Positions 17,059-25,696 are shown, counted from the stretch's first letter. The stretch is 48,447 nt of DNA from Hyphomicrobiales bacterium (GCA_024225445.1 JAAEMP010000398.1:1-48447), one strand, 5' to 3'. The notes: generated by a model not told the origin, from the letters alone. Translations and numbers: made by a program.

Positions 17059-18300
17059 ATGAGCGAACATTTTGATGAACTGGAAACCCGCAGCATTGAG
17101 GCCAGAGAACGCGACCTGTTCACCCGGTTGCCCGGATATCTTCAATCTGCAAAAACATCTGTTGCAGGCTGGGGCGAGCGTTTCGCCGATATTGATTGTT
17201 TATCAATCACCTCGCGCGGCGCACTGGCTTCAATTCCCGTATTACGCAAACCGGAGTTGATGCAGGCGCAGAAAAACTCACCGCCCTTTGGCGGATTCGC
17301 CAATCCATCCATGCTGGATGGCTCACGTCTATTCATGTCACCGGGTCCGGTGTGGGAACCCCAGGCGCCGGGTCTTGACCCCTGGATGGCAGCACGGTCC
17401 TATTACGCTGCCGGCATCAGAAAAGGCGATTTGGTGCACAATGCGCTTTCCTACCACATGACGCCCGGAGGTTTTATCCTGGATGAAGGTGCCAGGGCGT
17501 TGGGCGCACGAATATTTCCTGGCGGCATCGGAAATACGGAAATGCAGGTCGAAGCAGCTGCGTTCATCAAGCCTGATGCTTATGCCGGAACTCCCGATTA
17601 TCTGAAAACCATTCTGGATAAAGCCGATGAAATGGGCAGGGACTTGTCCTCAATCAAGAGAGGGGTGGTTTCCGGCGGTGCATTGTTTCCATCAATGCGC
17701 GATGAATACCGCAGCCGCGGGGTTAACGTAATGCAGGCCTATGCAACAGCGGATCTGGGTGTGATTGCCTATGAAAGTGCCTTTGAGGAAGCGGTTTTGC
17801 CGGGCATGGTCTGCAATGAAAACCTGATAGTCGAGATTGTACGCCCCGGCACTAATGACCCGGTCTCCGCCGGCGAGGTCGGCGAACTGGTGGTAACCAA
17901 TTTCAATGAAGCCTATCCCCTTATCCGTTTTGGCACCGGGGACCTGTCGGCAATCCTTGATGAACCATCTCCATGCGGGCGCACCAACATGCGGATCAAG
18001 GGCTGGATGGGCCGCGCTGACCAGCGCACGAAAATCAAGGGGATGTTTGTTGATCCAAAACAGGTTGATGAAGTTGTCAAAGCCTGTCCTTCAATCAGGG
18101 CTGCCCGCCTGGTAGTGGCAAGACAGGGCGGTACAGATGTGATGACCTTTCAATTCACTGCTGAGCAGAGAGACGTCGATTTGACCGATATTGCCGCGAA
18201 ATTGACAATGATCTGCAAATTGAAAGGTGAGGTCGAGCAGGTTTCCTCGCTGCCCAATGACGGGCTGGTCATTGAAGATCAGCGCGACTATTCCAAATAG
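17059..18300 (+). CDS. PaaK-like adenylate-forming protein with altered P-loop
   Basis: This 413-residue protein belongs to the phenylacetate-CoA ligase (PaaK) family. Matches include HNALSYHMTPGGF (127-139), the GTPDYLKTIL block, the YATADLGVIAYES motif in the place of the YG-TE motif, RFGTGDLS, and the C-terminal GRADQRTKIKGMFVDP hinge and AMP-binding C domain. The Gly/Thr-rich loop (SSGTTGKPT in PaaK) is replaced by FMSPGPVWEP (92-101), so ATP use may be changed or lost. The role is probably activating or binding an aryl or acyl acid, or a non-enzymatic one. It is followed after 8 bp by the thioesterase gene. Confidence 0.8.
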   Translation: MSEHFDELETRSIEARERDLFTRLPGYLQSAKTSVAGWGERFADIDCLSITSRGALASIPVLRKPELMQAQKNSPPFGGFANPSMLDGSRLFMSPGPVWEPQAPGLDPWMAARSYYAAGIRKGDLVHNALSYHMTPGGFILDEGARALGARIFPGGIGNTEMQVEAAAFIKPDAYAGTPDYLKTILDKADEMGRDLSSIKRGVVSGGALFPSMRDEYRSRGVNVMQAYATADLGVIAYESAFEEAVLPGMVCNENLIVEIVRPGTNDPVSAGEVGELVVTNFNEAYPLIRFGTGDLSAILDEPSPCGRTNMRIKGWMGRADQRTKIKGMFVDPKQVDEVVKACPSIRAARLVVARQGGTDVMTFQFTAEQRDVDLTDIAAKLTMICKLKGEVEQVSSLPNDGLVIEDQRDYSK

Positions 18301-18308
18301 GTGTAGTT

Positions 18309-18761
18309 ATGACAGATTTCCTGCAACCTGATGCCAGATATTCGCTGGCGCTGAACAAGGATGAATTAACCGTCTATGTAAGGGAGGTGTTTCCACAGTC
18401 AGGTACCTACCGGTGGAGCGTCGAGGAACTGGTTCCCGGATCGATCAAAGTGGCGATGGAAATTGACGATGACCATCTGCGCCCCGGTGGCACTGTTTCC
18501 GGTCCCACCATGTTTGCGCTGGCGGATGTCGCCGCCTATCTGGTGATACTTGGTCATATCGGGAAAGTCGCACTGGCGGTGACCACATCACTCAATATCA
18601 ATTTTCTTGCAAAACCACCTGCCGGTAATCTGCAGGCAGAATGCAGATTGATCAAACTTGGCAAGCGATTGGCCACATGTGAGGTGCATATTACCGGTGC
18701 CCACGACAATAATATTGTCGCCCAGGCAACGGCCACCTATTCTATTCCGCCAAGGGATTGA
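18309..18761 (+). CDS. Hotdog-fold thioesterase (PaaI-like)
   Basis: This 150-residue protein has the hotdog signature [26 protein letters not shown] (starting at residue 56), where the Asp in LADVA corresponds to the catalytic acid region of PaaI thioesterases, and a LNINFLAKP strand. It hydrolyses acyl- or aryl-CoA thioesters, releasing CoA. In catabolic operons such enzymes rescue CoA from stalled intermediates. It sits 8 bp after the PaaK-like gene and 19 bp before the AllA-like gene. Confidence 0.85.
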   Translation: MTDFLQPDARYSLALNKDELTVYVREVFPQSGTYRWSVEELVPGSIKVAMEIDDDHLRPGGTVSGPTMFALADVAAYLVILGHIGKVALAVTTSLNINFLAKPPAGNLQAECRLIKLGKRLATCEVHITGAHDNNIVAQATATYSIPPRD

Positions 18762-18780
18762 GATTTATCGGAAGGCTTTC

Positions 18781-19266
18781 ATGGCTATATTGAAATCACA
18801 ACCACTGACAAAAGGCCGGTTTGCACCGTTTGGTGATGTCATTGAAACTGAAGGCGCTCACTCATTTGAAATCAACAACGGTACGACTACCAGATTTCAT
18901 GATCTGGCCGAGGTGCAATTGCTGGGAGAAAATTCACGCGCTTTGGTTTCGATTTTCAGAGGCCAGCAGTTTTATTTGCCGGTGAAGGTCGAAATGATGG
19001 AACGCCATCCGCTCGGTTCCCAGGCATTTGTCCCGTTAAACAATCGTTCCTTTCTGGTGGTTGTGGCGGAAGATGAAAAATCTGAACCGGTACGTCCGCT
19101 CGCTTTTATCGTAAAAGGCACCCAGGGCGTCAATTTTCACGCAAATACCTGGCATGCAACCTTAACCGCATTGGAGGGCGACAGCGATTTTTTGGTGGTT
19201 GACCGGGGTGGCGATGGCACCAATTTGCAGGAACATTTTTTTGATCGTGCCTATCAGGTCGTCTGA
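18781..19266 (+). CDS. Ureidoglycolate lyase (AllA) family protein
   Basis: This 161-residue protein matches AllA in length and in motifs [14 protein letters not shown] (about 14-27), [16 protein letters not shown] (32-47), [11 protein letters not shown] and [13 protein letters not shown]. The family turns ureidoglycolate into glyoxylate and urea in purine or allantoin catabolism. An in-frame upstream start was rejected because the ATG at 18781 gives the family length and avoids overlap with the thioesterase gene. The 3' end overlaps the convergent xdhC gene by 13 bp. No other allantoin genes are present, so the substrate here may differ. Confidence 0.8.
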   Translation: MAILKSQPLTKGRFAPFGDVIETEGAHSFEINNGTTTRFHDLAEVQLLGENSRALVSIFRGQQFYLPVKVEMMERHPLGSQAFVPLNNRSFLVVVAEDEKSEPVRPLAFIVKGTQGVNFHANTWHATLTALEGDSDFLVVDRGGDGTNLQEHFFDRAYQVV

Positions 19267-20066
19267 TTCTGGATTGCCAACAAAATTTCCGCAACACTCA
19301 TTGCCGCGATAACTTCTGGTTGTTTGTTTTTGACAAGGGTCCCGCCGATGGGACAATGCAAATTCTCAATGGAAGCTGCATCATAATTATTATCTCCCAA
19401 CCAGCTTTTTAGCACGGCGCGTTTGGTAGGTGAACCAATCATTCCCACATAAACCGCATCGCCCCTGGCAAGCGCCTCTGCAGTGATAATAAAATCGAGT
19501 GAATGATCATGCGTGGTGATGACATAAACTGCCCCGGGCTTTGCCTCTCTCACCGCCTCTTCCGGCAGGGCCAGGTTATGCATTTTGTGCTTTTCGGTTC
19601 TCGTTGCATATTCGGGTCTGGTGTCGATTATCCGGATATTCATACCAAGAGGCACAAGTGCGTCAGCCAGCGCCAGTCCTGTGTGCCCCGCGCCAAAAAT
19701 CAGAACTTCAATCGGAGGCTGCACTTTTTCAAGCCTGTTGAATTTGGCGCGAATACTCTCATCGACAAGATGGTAGGAAATGTCCAGGCTTCCCCCGCAG
19801 CATTGATCGATTTCCGGTCCAAGTTTTATAGTTTGGCGCTCAACATATTTTGCACCCTCAATGAAACTCCGGGCAGCCTTGATCGCCACCCACTCGGCAC
19901 TGCCTCCGCCAATCGTGCCGTAAATTTTGTCCCGTCCGACAATCATCATGGCACCTGCATCGCGCGGTGTTGAACCTGCTGCCTGCAATAATTCGATCAG
20001 GTAACAGGGTTCATCGCTTGCCAGTACTTCATCAAAATCTGCAGCGGTCAGTTCGCTCATTACCAT
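19254..20066 (-). CDS. xdhC: XdhC-family molybdenum hydroxylase maturation factor
   Basis: This 270-residue protein has the XdhC domain ([19 protein letters not shown] near residue 25, TIGGGSAE, and DQCCGGSL near 86-93) and a C-terminal Rossmann-type domain ([16 protein letters not shown], 122-137; and [10 protein letters not shown] near 212). XdhC binds molybdenum cofactor, promotes its sulfuration and inserts it in xanthine dehydrogenase or related enzymes. It lies opposite to the catabolic genes and divergent from the acyl-CoA dehydrogenase gene. No xdhA/xdhB is present; the coxS-coxM remnant 4 kb away is the only candidate client in the window. Confidence 0.9.
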   Translation of the reverse strand: MVMSELTAADFDEVLASDEPCYLIELLQAAGSTPRDAGAMMIVGRDKIYGTIGGGSAEWVAIKAARSFIEGAKYVERQTIKLGPEIDQCCGGSLDISYHLVDESIRAKFNRLEKVQPPIEVLIFGAGHTGLALADALVPLGMNIRIIDTRPEYATRTEKHKMHNLALPEEAVREAKPGAVYVITTHDHSLDFIITAEALARGDAVYVGMIGSPTKRAVLKSWLGDNNYDAASIENLHCPIGGTLVKNKQPEVIAAMSVAEILLAIQNQTT

Positions 20067-20153
20067 TCATCTCTTTTTCTGGATTGAATTCTGCCTCACA
20101 ATATTTCATGGTGCGCTAATAAATTGCAAGTCACTTGTTGGCAGGAGAACCAG

Positions 20154-21350
20154 ATGGATTTGGGATACAGCGAAAGCGAACTGGCTTACCGGGACGAGGT
20201 GCGTGAATTTCTTGCGACCAGACTTCCCAAGCGCATTGCCAATCTTGTTAAAAATGGCAAAAGGCTTGCCAAGCGTGATTATGAAGAATGGCAGGCTATT
20301 TTGAATGCCAGGGGCTGGCTTGCCCCCAATTGGCCAAAGGAACACGGTGGTGCTGAGTGGAGCGCAGTTCAAAAACATATTTTTGAGGAAGAATGCTGTA
20401 TTGCCGGTGCTCCGAGGATATTGCCCTTTGGTCTTGGTATGCTGGCACCGGTATTGATGAAATTTGGCAGCGAACAACAAAAAGCACATTATTTGCCGCG
20501 TATTCTCGATGGTACTGACTGGTGGTGCCAGGGTTATTCGGAACCCGGTGCAGGATCTGATCTGGCATCGCTGAAGACCAAAGCCGAGCGACAGGGTGAT
20601 CATTATATCGTCAATGGCCAGAAAACCTGGACAACCCTGGGCCAATATGCCGACTGGATATTCTGCCTGGTAAGAACATCAAGTGAAGGCAAGCGTCAGG
20701 AAGGTATTTCATTTCTGTTGATCGACATGAAAACGCCAGGCATCGAAATCAGGCCAATCATTTTACTTGATGGCGAACATGAGGTGAATGAAGTTTTTTT
20801 CACTGATGTTAAAGTGCCGGTGGAAAATCTTGTGGGAGAGGAAAACAAGGGTTGGACCTATGCCAAGTACCTTCTCACCCATGAGCGTACCGGCACCGCC
20901 GGGATCGGATTTTCCAATGCCGCATTGGCGCATTTGAAATCAATCGCCTCAACCCAGATGAAATCGGGTCGGCCGCTAAAACAGGACCCATATTTTGCTG
21001 CCCGCATGGCGCAGGTGGAAATTGATCTGGAGGCTTTGAAAACAACCAATCTGCGGGTGCTTGTACAGGCGGATTCAGGAGCCGCACCCGGACCTGAGAG
21101 TTCGATGCTGAAAATCAAGGGTACGGTGATCCGCCAGGAAATAAACGATCTGGCACGCCGGGCATTGGGGCCCTATGCCCTGCCATTTGTATCAGAGGCT
21201 TTGGATGAAGGTTATAATGAAAGCCCGATCGGTCCGCATTATGCCAATCCGATAGCCGCCGAGTATTTCAACAATCGAAAATTGTCGATATTTGCCGGTT
21301 CAAATGAAATTCAGCGTGGAATTATTTCCAAAACCAAACTTGGCTTGTGA
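20154..21350 (+). CDS. Acyl-CoA dehydrogenase, subunit with FAD-binding SEPGAGSD motif
   Basis: This 398-residue flavoprotein has the acyl-CoA dehydrogenase fold. The signature YSEPGAGSDLASL (about residues 130-142), the WTTLGQYADW substrate-side block, and the C-terminal IFAGSNEIQRGIISK are visible. The RKQFG/Q motif used for FAD binding across the dimer is not found, while the next gene has it, so the two may form a heteromeric enzyme. The ATG at 20154, after GGCAGGAG, was chosen over an upstream TTG. The gene starts 87 bp from the divergent xdhC gene. The second dehydrogenase gene follows after 10 bp. Confidence 0.9.
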   Translation: MDLGYSESELAYRDEVREFLATRLPKRIANLVKNGKRLAKRDYEEWQAILNARGWLAPNWPKEHGGAEWSAVQKHIFEEECCIAGAPRILPFGLGMLAPVLMKFGSEQQKAHYLPRILDGTDWWCQGYSEPGAGSDLASLKTKAERQGDHYIVNGQKTWTTLGQYADWIFCLVRTSSEGKRQEGISFLLIDMKTPGIEIRPIILLDGEHEVNEVFFTDVKVPVENLVGEENKGWTYAKYLLTHERTGTAGIGFSNAALAHLKSIASTQMKSGRPLKQDPYFAARMAQVEIDLEALKTTNLRVLVQADSGAAPGPESSMLKIKGTVIRQEINDLARRALGPYALPFVSEALDEGYNESPIGPHYANPIAAEYFNNRKLSIFAGSNEIQRGIISKTKLGL

Positions 21351-21360
21351 GGCAAAATTC

Positions 21361-22467
21361 ATGGATTTTGATTTGAATGAAGATCGTCGCATGCTGCAGG
21401 ATACGCTTGGCAGGTTTTTGCGTGAACAATATACGATTGAAAAGCGACTTGAATTTGCCCAAAGCGAACAGGGATATTCGTCTCAGATGTGGCAGCAATT
21501 TGCCGATCTGGGCATTATCGGCGCACTATTCGATGAAAAGGCCGGTGGTTATGGCGGTCACGGTGATGACCTGATGGTGGTGTTCGAGCAACTGGGCAAA
21601 GCGCTTGTTGTAGAGCCGATTTTGTCCTCGGCTGTTCTCTCGGGAACGATACTGTCTTCGCTCAACAGTGATCTGGTTGAACAGATTATTTCAGGTCAAA
21701 CCCAGGTGTCTCTTGCTCATCTGGAACCCGAAAGCCGTTATGATCTGGCCCACATCAGTGCAAGTGCCGTGCAGGATGCAGATGACTGGGTAATCAATGC
21801 TCACAAATCCATGGTGCTTGGCGCGTCTTCTGCAAACAGGCTGATTGTTTCGGCAAGGACTGGCGGCGAAGCAAATGATGAAAACGGCATCAGCCTGTTT
21901 CTGGTTGACCCCATGGCCAGCGGTGTCGAGTTGCGTTCCTATTCGACCATTGATGGTTATGGTGCGGCAGACGTCTTCCTTGTCAATTCGCCTGCACAAT
22001 TGTTGGGTGATAAGGATAAGGCTTTTGCGCTAATCGAACTGGCTCATGCCAGGGCAATTGTCGCCATTTGTGCCCAATGTCTTGGAGCCTGCGAAGTGGC
22101 CAAAGACATGACGGTCGAATATATGCATACACGTAAACAGTTTGGCGTGATTATCGGCAAGTTCCAGGTCCTTCAGCACCGCATGGCCGACGTTTTGATA
22201 GAACTTGAACAGATGCGTTCTTCCATCATCAATGCTGCCGGATATCTGGAAGATGGACGCATATTGCGTGAAAAACATGTTTCGGCTGCAAAAAATCTGA
22301 TTGGCAGGGCAGGTCGCCAAATCGCTGAGGAGGCAATTCAGATACATGGTGGTATTGCCATGACATGGGAGGCAAGCGTCAGCCATTATGCCAAACATAT
22401 CATCATGATCGACCATCTGTTTGGTGATACAGACCATCATCTGGAACGCTATATCGAATTGAATTAA
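21361..22467 (+). CDS. Acyl-CoA dehydrogenase, second (partner) subunit
   Basis: This 368-residue protein is an acyl-CoA dehydrogenase homologue with a weak N-terminal half: the expected TEP-x-GSD is LEPESRYDLAHIS here. The C-terminal half keeps TRKQFGVIIGKFQVLQHRMAD and QIHGGIAMTWEASVSHYAKH. This complementarity with the preceding gene is the pattern of alpha2-beta2 dehydrogenases known from steroid and other complex substrates. ATG 21361 gives normal length, and an earlier frame start lies inside the upstream gene. RidA follows after 36 bp. Confidence 0.85.
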   Translation: MDFDLNEDRRMLQDTLGRFLREQYTIEKRLEFAQSEQGYSSQMWQQFADLGIIGALFDEKAGGYGGHGDDLMVVFEQLGKALVVEPILSSAVLSGTILSSLNSDLVEQIISGQTQVSLAHLEPESRYDLAHISASAVQDADDWVINAHKSMVLGASSANRLIVSARTGGEANDENGISLFLVDPMASGVELRSYSTIDGYGAADVFLVNSPAQLLGDKDKAFALIELAHARAIVAICAQCLGACEVAKDMTVEYMHTRKQFGVIIGKFQVLQHRMADVLIELEQMRSSIINAAGYLEDGRILREKHVSAAKNLIGRAGRQIAEEAIQIHGGIAMTWEASVSHYAKHIIMIDHLFGDTDHHLERYIELN

Positions 22468-22503
22468 ACTTGTTTGAATTACACAAACCGGAAGAGTTAG
22501 ACC

Positions 22504-22968
22504 ATGAGCATAATTGCAGAAAACCTTTCAAAATTAGGTATTGTACTGCCTGAGCCACCCACCCCGCTAGCCAGTTATGTCGGTTTTGTCAGGCATGGTG
22601 ACCTGGTATTCGTTTCGGGACAAATACCAATGCAGGATGGCGTTATCACCCAGACCGGTCTGTTGGGCGCGGGAGTAACCATTGAGGAGGCTGCTGCCGC
22701 CGCACGTATTTGCGCCATCAATATTCTGGCTCAGGTCAATATCGCCTGCGAGGGTGACCTGGAGCGAATAGCGCAATGCATAAAATTGGGAGGCTTTGTT
22801 GCCTCTACGCCGGATTTCGGTGACCACCCGAAGGTTATAAATGGCGCATCGGATTTTATGAGTGAGGTGCTGGGGAAACGTGGGGCACATGCCAGAGCCG
22901 CGATTGGTGTTGCTGCACTGCCAATGAATGTTAGCGTTGAGGTAGAGGCAATATTTGCAATTCGCTAA
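22504..22968 (+). CDS. RidA family protein (YjgF/YER057c/UK114)
   Basis: This 154-residue protein has ASYVGFVRHGDLVFVSGQIPM (residues 23-43), ARICAINILAQ, and RAAIGVAALPMNVSVEVEAIFAIR at the end, where the Arg (RAAIGV) is the residue used to bind carboxylates in RidA. This long subgroup (about 150 residues, with an EPPTPLASY start) is common in alphaproteobacterial catabolic operons. Typical RidA deaminates reactive enamines and imines, but members of this subgroup may do other work. It ends the acyl-CoA dehydrogenase operon. Confidence 0.85.
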   Translation: MSIIAENLSKLGIVLPEPPTPLASYVGFVRHGDLVFVSGQIPMQDGVITQTGLLGAGVTIEEAAAAARICAINILAQVNIACEGDLERIAQCIKLGGFVASTPDFGDHPKVINGASDFMSEVLGKRGAHARAAIGVAALPMNVSVEVEAIFAIR

Positions 22969-23119
22969 TTTGGATTGTCTGTTTTTGGCCATGATGTTCG
23001 GTAGAAATCTGGTCGTGACCGAGAAAATGTGAATTCCTTGTTGAACAAAACAAACATTTGTCAGACCGGGCTATTATACCATTCCCGGTTAAATAAAAGA
23101 AATTTCCCGGAAGTACGAT

Positions 23120-23638
23120 ATGCTTAAGATTATCCCTCCGCCATTACGCAATTATGCCCAGTTTCAGGGTCGTATGCCGAGGAGTCGGTTTTTACGGTGG
23201 TTGGGACTTTTATTTTTGTTTTACATGCTTGCCGGTTGGATCGATCTGCAATTTGTTGCTCCTACATTGGGTTACCTGCCCAATGAAGATGTTAAAGAGC
23301 AATATGTGGTGACCATTGCGGCGCTGCTGCTGGTAACACCCTGGCTTTCCTCGCATGTTCGCCGCCTGCATGATGTGAATCGCTCGGGATGGTGGATGGT
23401 TTTCGCAATTCCGATGTTATTGATCTTGTATTTTGGCAGCGATATTGTTTCCGCAATCTATTTGTTCCTGACCGAAAACTACCCCGCAAGTCTGCAACCA
23501 CAAAGTACGGGTTTTATGTTTGTTACCTGGGTACCTTTTGTCCCAACAGGATTGGCTGTCTTGAGTTTTTCACCGGTAATTTTGTGGAGCCTGAAAAAGG
23601 GTTCTAAAGAACCCAATCGATTTGGTGCGCAAGAGTAA
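23120..23638 (+). CDS. DUF805 membrane protein
   Basis: This 172-residue protein has the DUF805 pattern: FQGRMPRSRFLRW near residues 15-27, RRLHDVNRSGWW near residues 81-92, and KKGSKEPNRFG at the end. There are about four hydrophobic segments, giving an inner-membrane location. The function is unknown. It has its own upstream gap (151 bp) and is followed by a 283-bp gap holding a large hairpin, so it is probably a single-gene unit. Confidence 0.85.
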   Translation: MLKIIPPPLRNYAQFQGRMPRSRFLRWLGLLFLFYMLAGWIDLQFVAPTLGYLPNEDVKEQYVVTIAALLLVTPWLSSHVRRLHDVNRSGWWMVFAIPMLLILYFGSDIVSAIYLFLTENYPASLQPQSTGFMFVTWVPFVPTGLAVLSFSPVILWSLKKGSKEPNRFGAQE

Positions 23639-23756
23639 GAGGGTGGATTGGTCAATGTCATTGCGAATTCGATGCGTATGGTAACAATGAGTCACACCCA
23701 TTTATGCAAGTGTATTGACAAGTGAACCAATTTGAAAATTCTGTAGTTTATCGCTA

Positions 23757-23832
23757 AGAGTCTGTTCAACGATTCCTGATAGCGGGCAAAATGGATCAAA
23801 ACAAAGCCATCAGGAATTGCTGAACAGACTCT
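23757..23832. repeat. 24-bp inverted repeat, MITE-like hairpin
   Basis: The arms 23757-23780 and 23809-23832 match at 22 of 24 positions as inverted repeats and at 23 if a G-U pair is allowed. They begin with AGAGTCTGTTCA and enclose 28 bp. No T-run follows and no exact target duplication is seen. The termini look like those of small palindromic mobile elements or insertion-sequence remnants. Confidence 0.6.
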
Positions 23833-23921
23833 GAATCATCATTCAGTAAAACTAATACCTGGCTACCAGCCATTCGCATTGCATAATTAATCTACCGTCA
23901 ATTTTGGGAGGAATTCAGGCA

Positions 23922-24392
23922 ATGAGTACTGTTGAAATGACAGTCAACGGAAAACAGGTTTCCGCTGATGTTGAGGATCGAACGCTTTTATCGGCGTTTT
24001 TGCGTGAAAACCTGAATCTGACAGGCACACATATCGGTTGTGACACCTCCCAGTGCGGTGCGTGTGTTGTTCATGTTGATGGCAAGGCGGTGAAATCCTG
24101 CACAATGCTGGCAGCCCAGGCTTCCGGCAGTGAAGTAACTACCATTGAAGGACTTGCCAATGGCGGTGAGCTTCATCCCGTACAGACAGCCTTCAAAGAA
24201 AACCACGGCTTGCAATGCGGATTTTGCACACCGGGTATGATCATGACGGCAGTTGATATGATTAACCGCCACGGTGGTGCCAATCTGGATGAAAAAACCA
24301 TTCGTCAGGAACTTGAAGGCAATATTTGCCGCTGCACGGGATACCACAATATCGTGCGTTCTATCGAAACGGCAGCAAAAGAACTGGCCTAA
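23922..24392 (+). CDS. coxS: Molybdenum hydroxylase 2Fe-2S small subunit (CoxS-like)
   Basis: This 156-residue iron-sulfur protein carries electrons between the molybdenum and FAD subunits. The N-terminal plant-type cluster ligands are Cys40, Cys45, Cys48 and Cys60. The C-terminal cluster ligands are Cys99 and Cys102 (CGFCTPG) and Cys136 and Cys138 (CRCTGYHN). All eight cysteines are present, so the subunit looks functional. GGGAGGA at 23906-23912 sets the ATG at 23922. The gene order S-L-M is the one of form II CODH-like (BMS) operons. The next gene, coxL, is destroyed. Confidence 0.9.
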   Translation: MSTVEMTVNGKQVSADVEDRTLLSAFLRENLNLTGTHIGCDTSQCGACVVHVDGKAVKSCTMLAAQASGSEVTTIEGLANGGELHPVQTAFKENHGLQCGFCTPGMIMTAVDMINRHGGANLDEKTIRQELEGNICRCTGYHNIVRSIETAAKELA

Positions 24393-24471
24393 GTTTTTAA
24401 TTTTTCAAATCTGCGTTGGCGTCGATATATGATTTCCGCCTCCGGGTTTGCATATCTAATGGAGAAATACC

Positions 24472-24771
24472 ATGGCAGCAGAAGGTATCGGAGCAAGGGT
24501 GCTCCGCAAGGAAGACAAGAGATTCATAACCGGCAAGGGCAAATATACGGATGATTTCACCATGCCACGGGCCAATGATCTGCCATCATTTGATCTTTCG
24601 ACCCATGAAACTTTGTGTCCGAACAATCCTCTGGGCATGAAGGGTTGCGGGGAGGCCGGAGCCATCGGTTCTCCACCCGCAGTTATCAATGCCATAACCG
24701 ATGCAATCGGCAATAATAACCTGAGTATGCCAGTCACCCCTTCCAGGGTTTGGGCTGCATTAAACGCGTGA
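24472..24771 (+). pseudogene. Internally deleted molybdenum hydroxylase large subunit (coxL remnant)
   Basis: This is a 99-residue remnant of a protein that is normally about 780-800 residues. Residues 1-32 (IGARVLRKEDKRFITGKGKYTDDF) are the typical start of a CoxL/xanthine-dehydrogenase-type large subunit. Residues 33-99 are the typical end (RANDLPSFDLSTHE, NPLGMKGCGEAGAIGSPPAVINA). The join, near 24560 inside the tract DDFTMPRAND, is in frame. The active-site glutamate of the C-terminal GCGEAGAI remains, but the whole molybdopterin-binding centre is missing. The ribosome binding site, start and stop are intact, so a small protein might still be made. Either a real deletion or an assembly collapse could explain it. 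Confidence 0.85.
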
Positions 24772-24786
24772 ACGGAGCAAACTATC

Positions 24787-25608
24787 ATGTATGAGACAAA
24801 ATACCACCGCGCTTCCTCCGCAGATGAAGCTTCATCCCTGTTGGGTTCGGCCGAAGACGGCAAGCTGATTGCCGGTGGCCAAACTCTTATTCCAACCATG
24901 AAACAACGCCTGGCAGCGCCAAGCGACCTTGTTGATATCGGTGCAATTGGCGCAATGAATGGCATTGCGGTCGAAGGTGGTCAGGTAACTATCGGTGCGT
25001 GTACCACCCATGCGCAAGTGGCAACTGATGCGGTTTTGCAATCTGCCTGTCCGGCTATATGCGATCTGGCCTCGACAATCGGAGATCCGGCGGTAAGACA
25101 TAAAGGCACGATTGGTGGTTCTATCGCAAATAATGATCCCGCAGCAGATTATCCGGCCGCAATGATTGCACTCAGTGCTCAAATACACACCAACAAACGC
25201 ACCATCGGCAGCAGCTATTTTTTTGTAGGTTTGTTTGAAACCGCATTGGAAGAAGATGAAATTATCACTTCGGTGACATTTTCAGCACCTGCCAGGGCAG
25301 CCTATGCCAAATATGCCAATCCTGCATCGCGTTACGCCATGGCAGGGGTATTTGTCGCGAAAATGAGTGACGGTTCAGCCCATGTTGGTATTACCGGGGC
25401 AGGATCTGATGGCGTATTCAGCCATCCGGGTATGGAAGCCGCATTAGCTTCAAACTGGAGCGCGGATGCGATTTCCGGTGAAAGCGTTGCTGCTGAGGAT
25501 ATGTTGTCAGATATCCATGCGGATGCAGCCTACAGGGCAAATCTGGTGAAGGTAATGGCCGGCAGGGCAGTTTCCGCCGCTGGATACTCGAAAGCACCGA
25601 ACAATTAG
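24787..25608 (+). CDS. coxM: Molybdenum hydroxylase FAD-binding medium subunit (CoxM-like)
   Basis: This 273-residue protein is a full-length FAD-binding medium subunit. FAD motifs are visible as AGGQTLIPTMKQR (29-41) and TIGGSIANNDPAADYPAA (108-125). The C-terminal CO_deh_flav_C domain follows (YAKYANPASRYAMAGVF). GGAG precedes the ATG at 24787, 15 bp after the coxL remnant. It passes electrons from the iron-sulfur subunit to an acceptor. Without the catalytic large subunit from this operon it has no obvious partner. Confidence 0.9.
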   Translation: MYETKYHRASSADEASSLLGSAEDGKLIAGGQTLIPTMKQRLAAPSDLVDIGAIGAMNGIAVEGGQVTIGACTTHAQVATDAVLQSACPAICDLASTIGDPAVRHKGTIGGSIANNDPAADYPAAMIALSAQIHTNKRTIGSSYFFVGLFETALEEDEIITSVTFSAPARAAYAKYANPASRYAMAGVFVAKMSDGSAHVGITGAGSDGVFSHPGMEAALASNWSADAISGESVAAEDMLSDIHADAAYRANLVKVMAGRAVSAAGYSKAPNN

Positions 25609-25617
25609 AAAACTGTC

Positions 25618-25650
25618 TCCGGGTCATCGGTTTTGATCCGGAATTTTTTT
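25618..25650 (+). terminator. Rho-independent terminator after coxM
   Basis: The stem TCCGGGTCA (25618-25626) pairs with TGATCCGGA (25634-25642) with one G-U pair, has a 7-base loop and is followed by seven T (25644-25650). It ends the cox operon. Confidence 0.85.
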
Positions 25651-25696
25651 GACTGTTACCGGTCCAATGACCTTGTTTCACGATGATTGGCTTGTT

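Noticed and set aside
18658-18780. Longer AllA frame starting inside the thioesterase gene
   Set aside because: The ATG at 18781 gives the exact family length.
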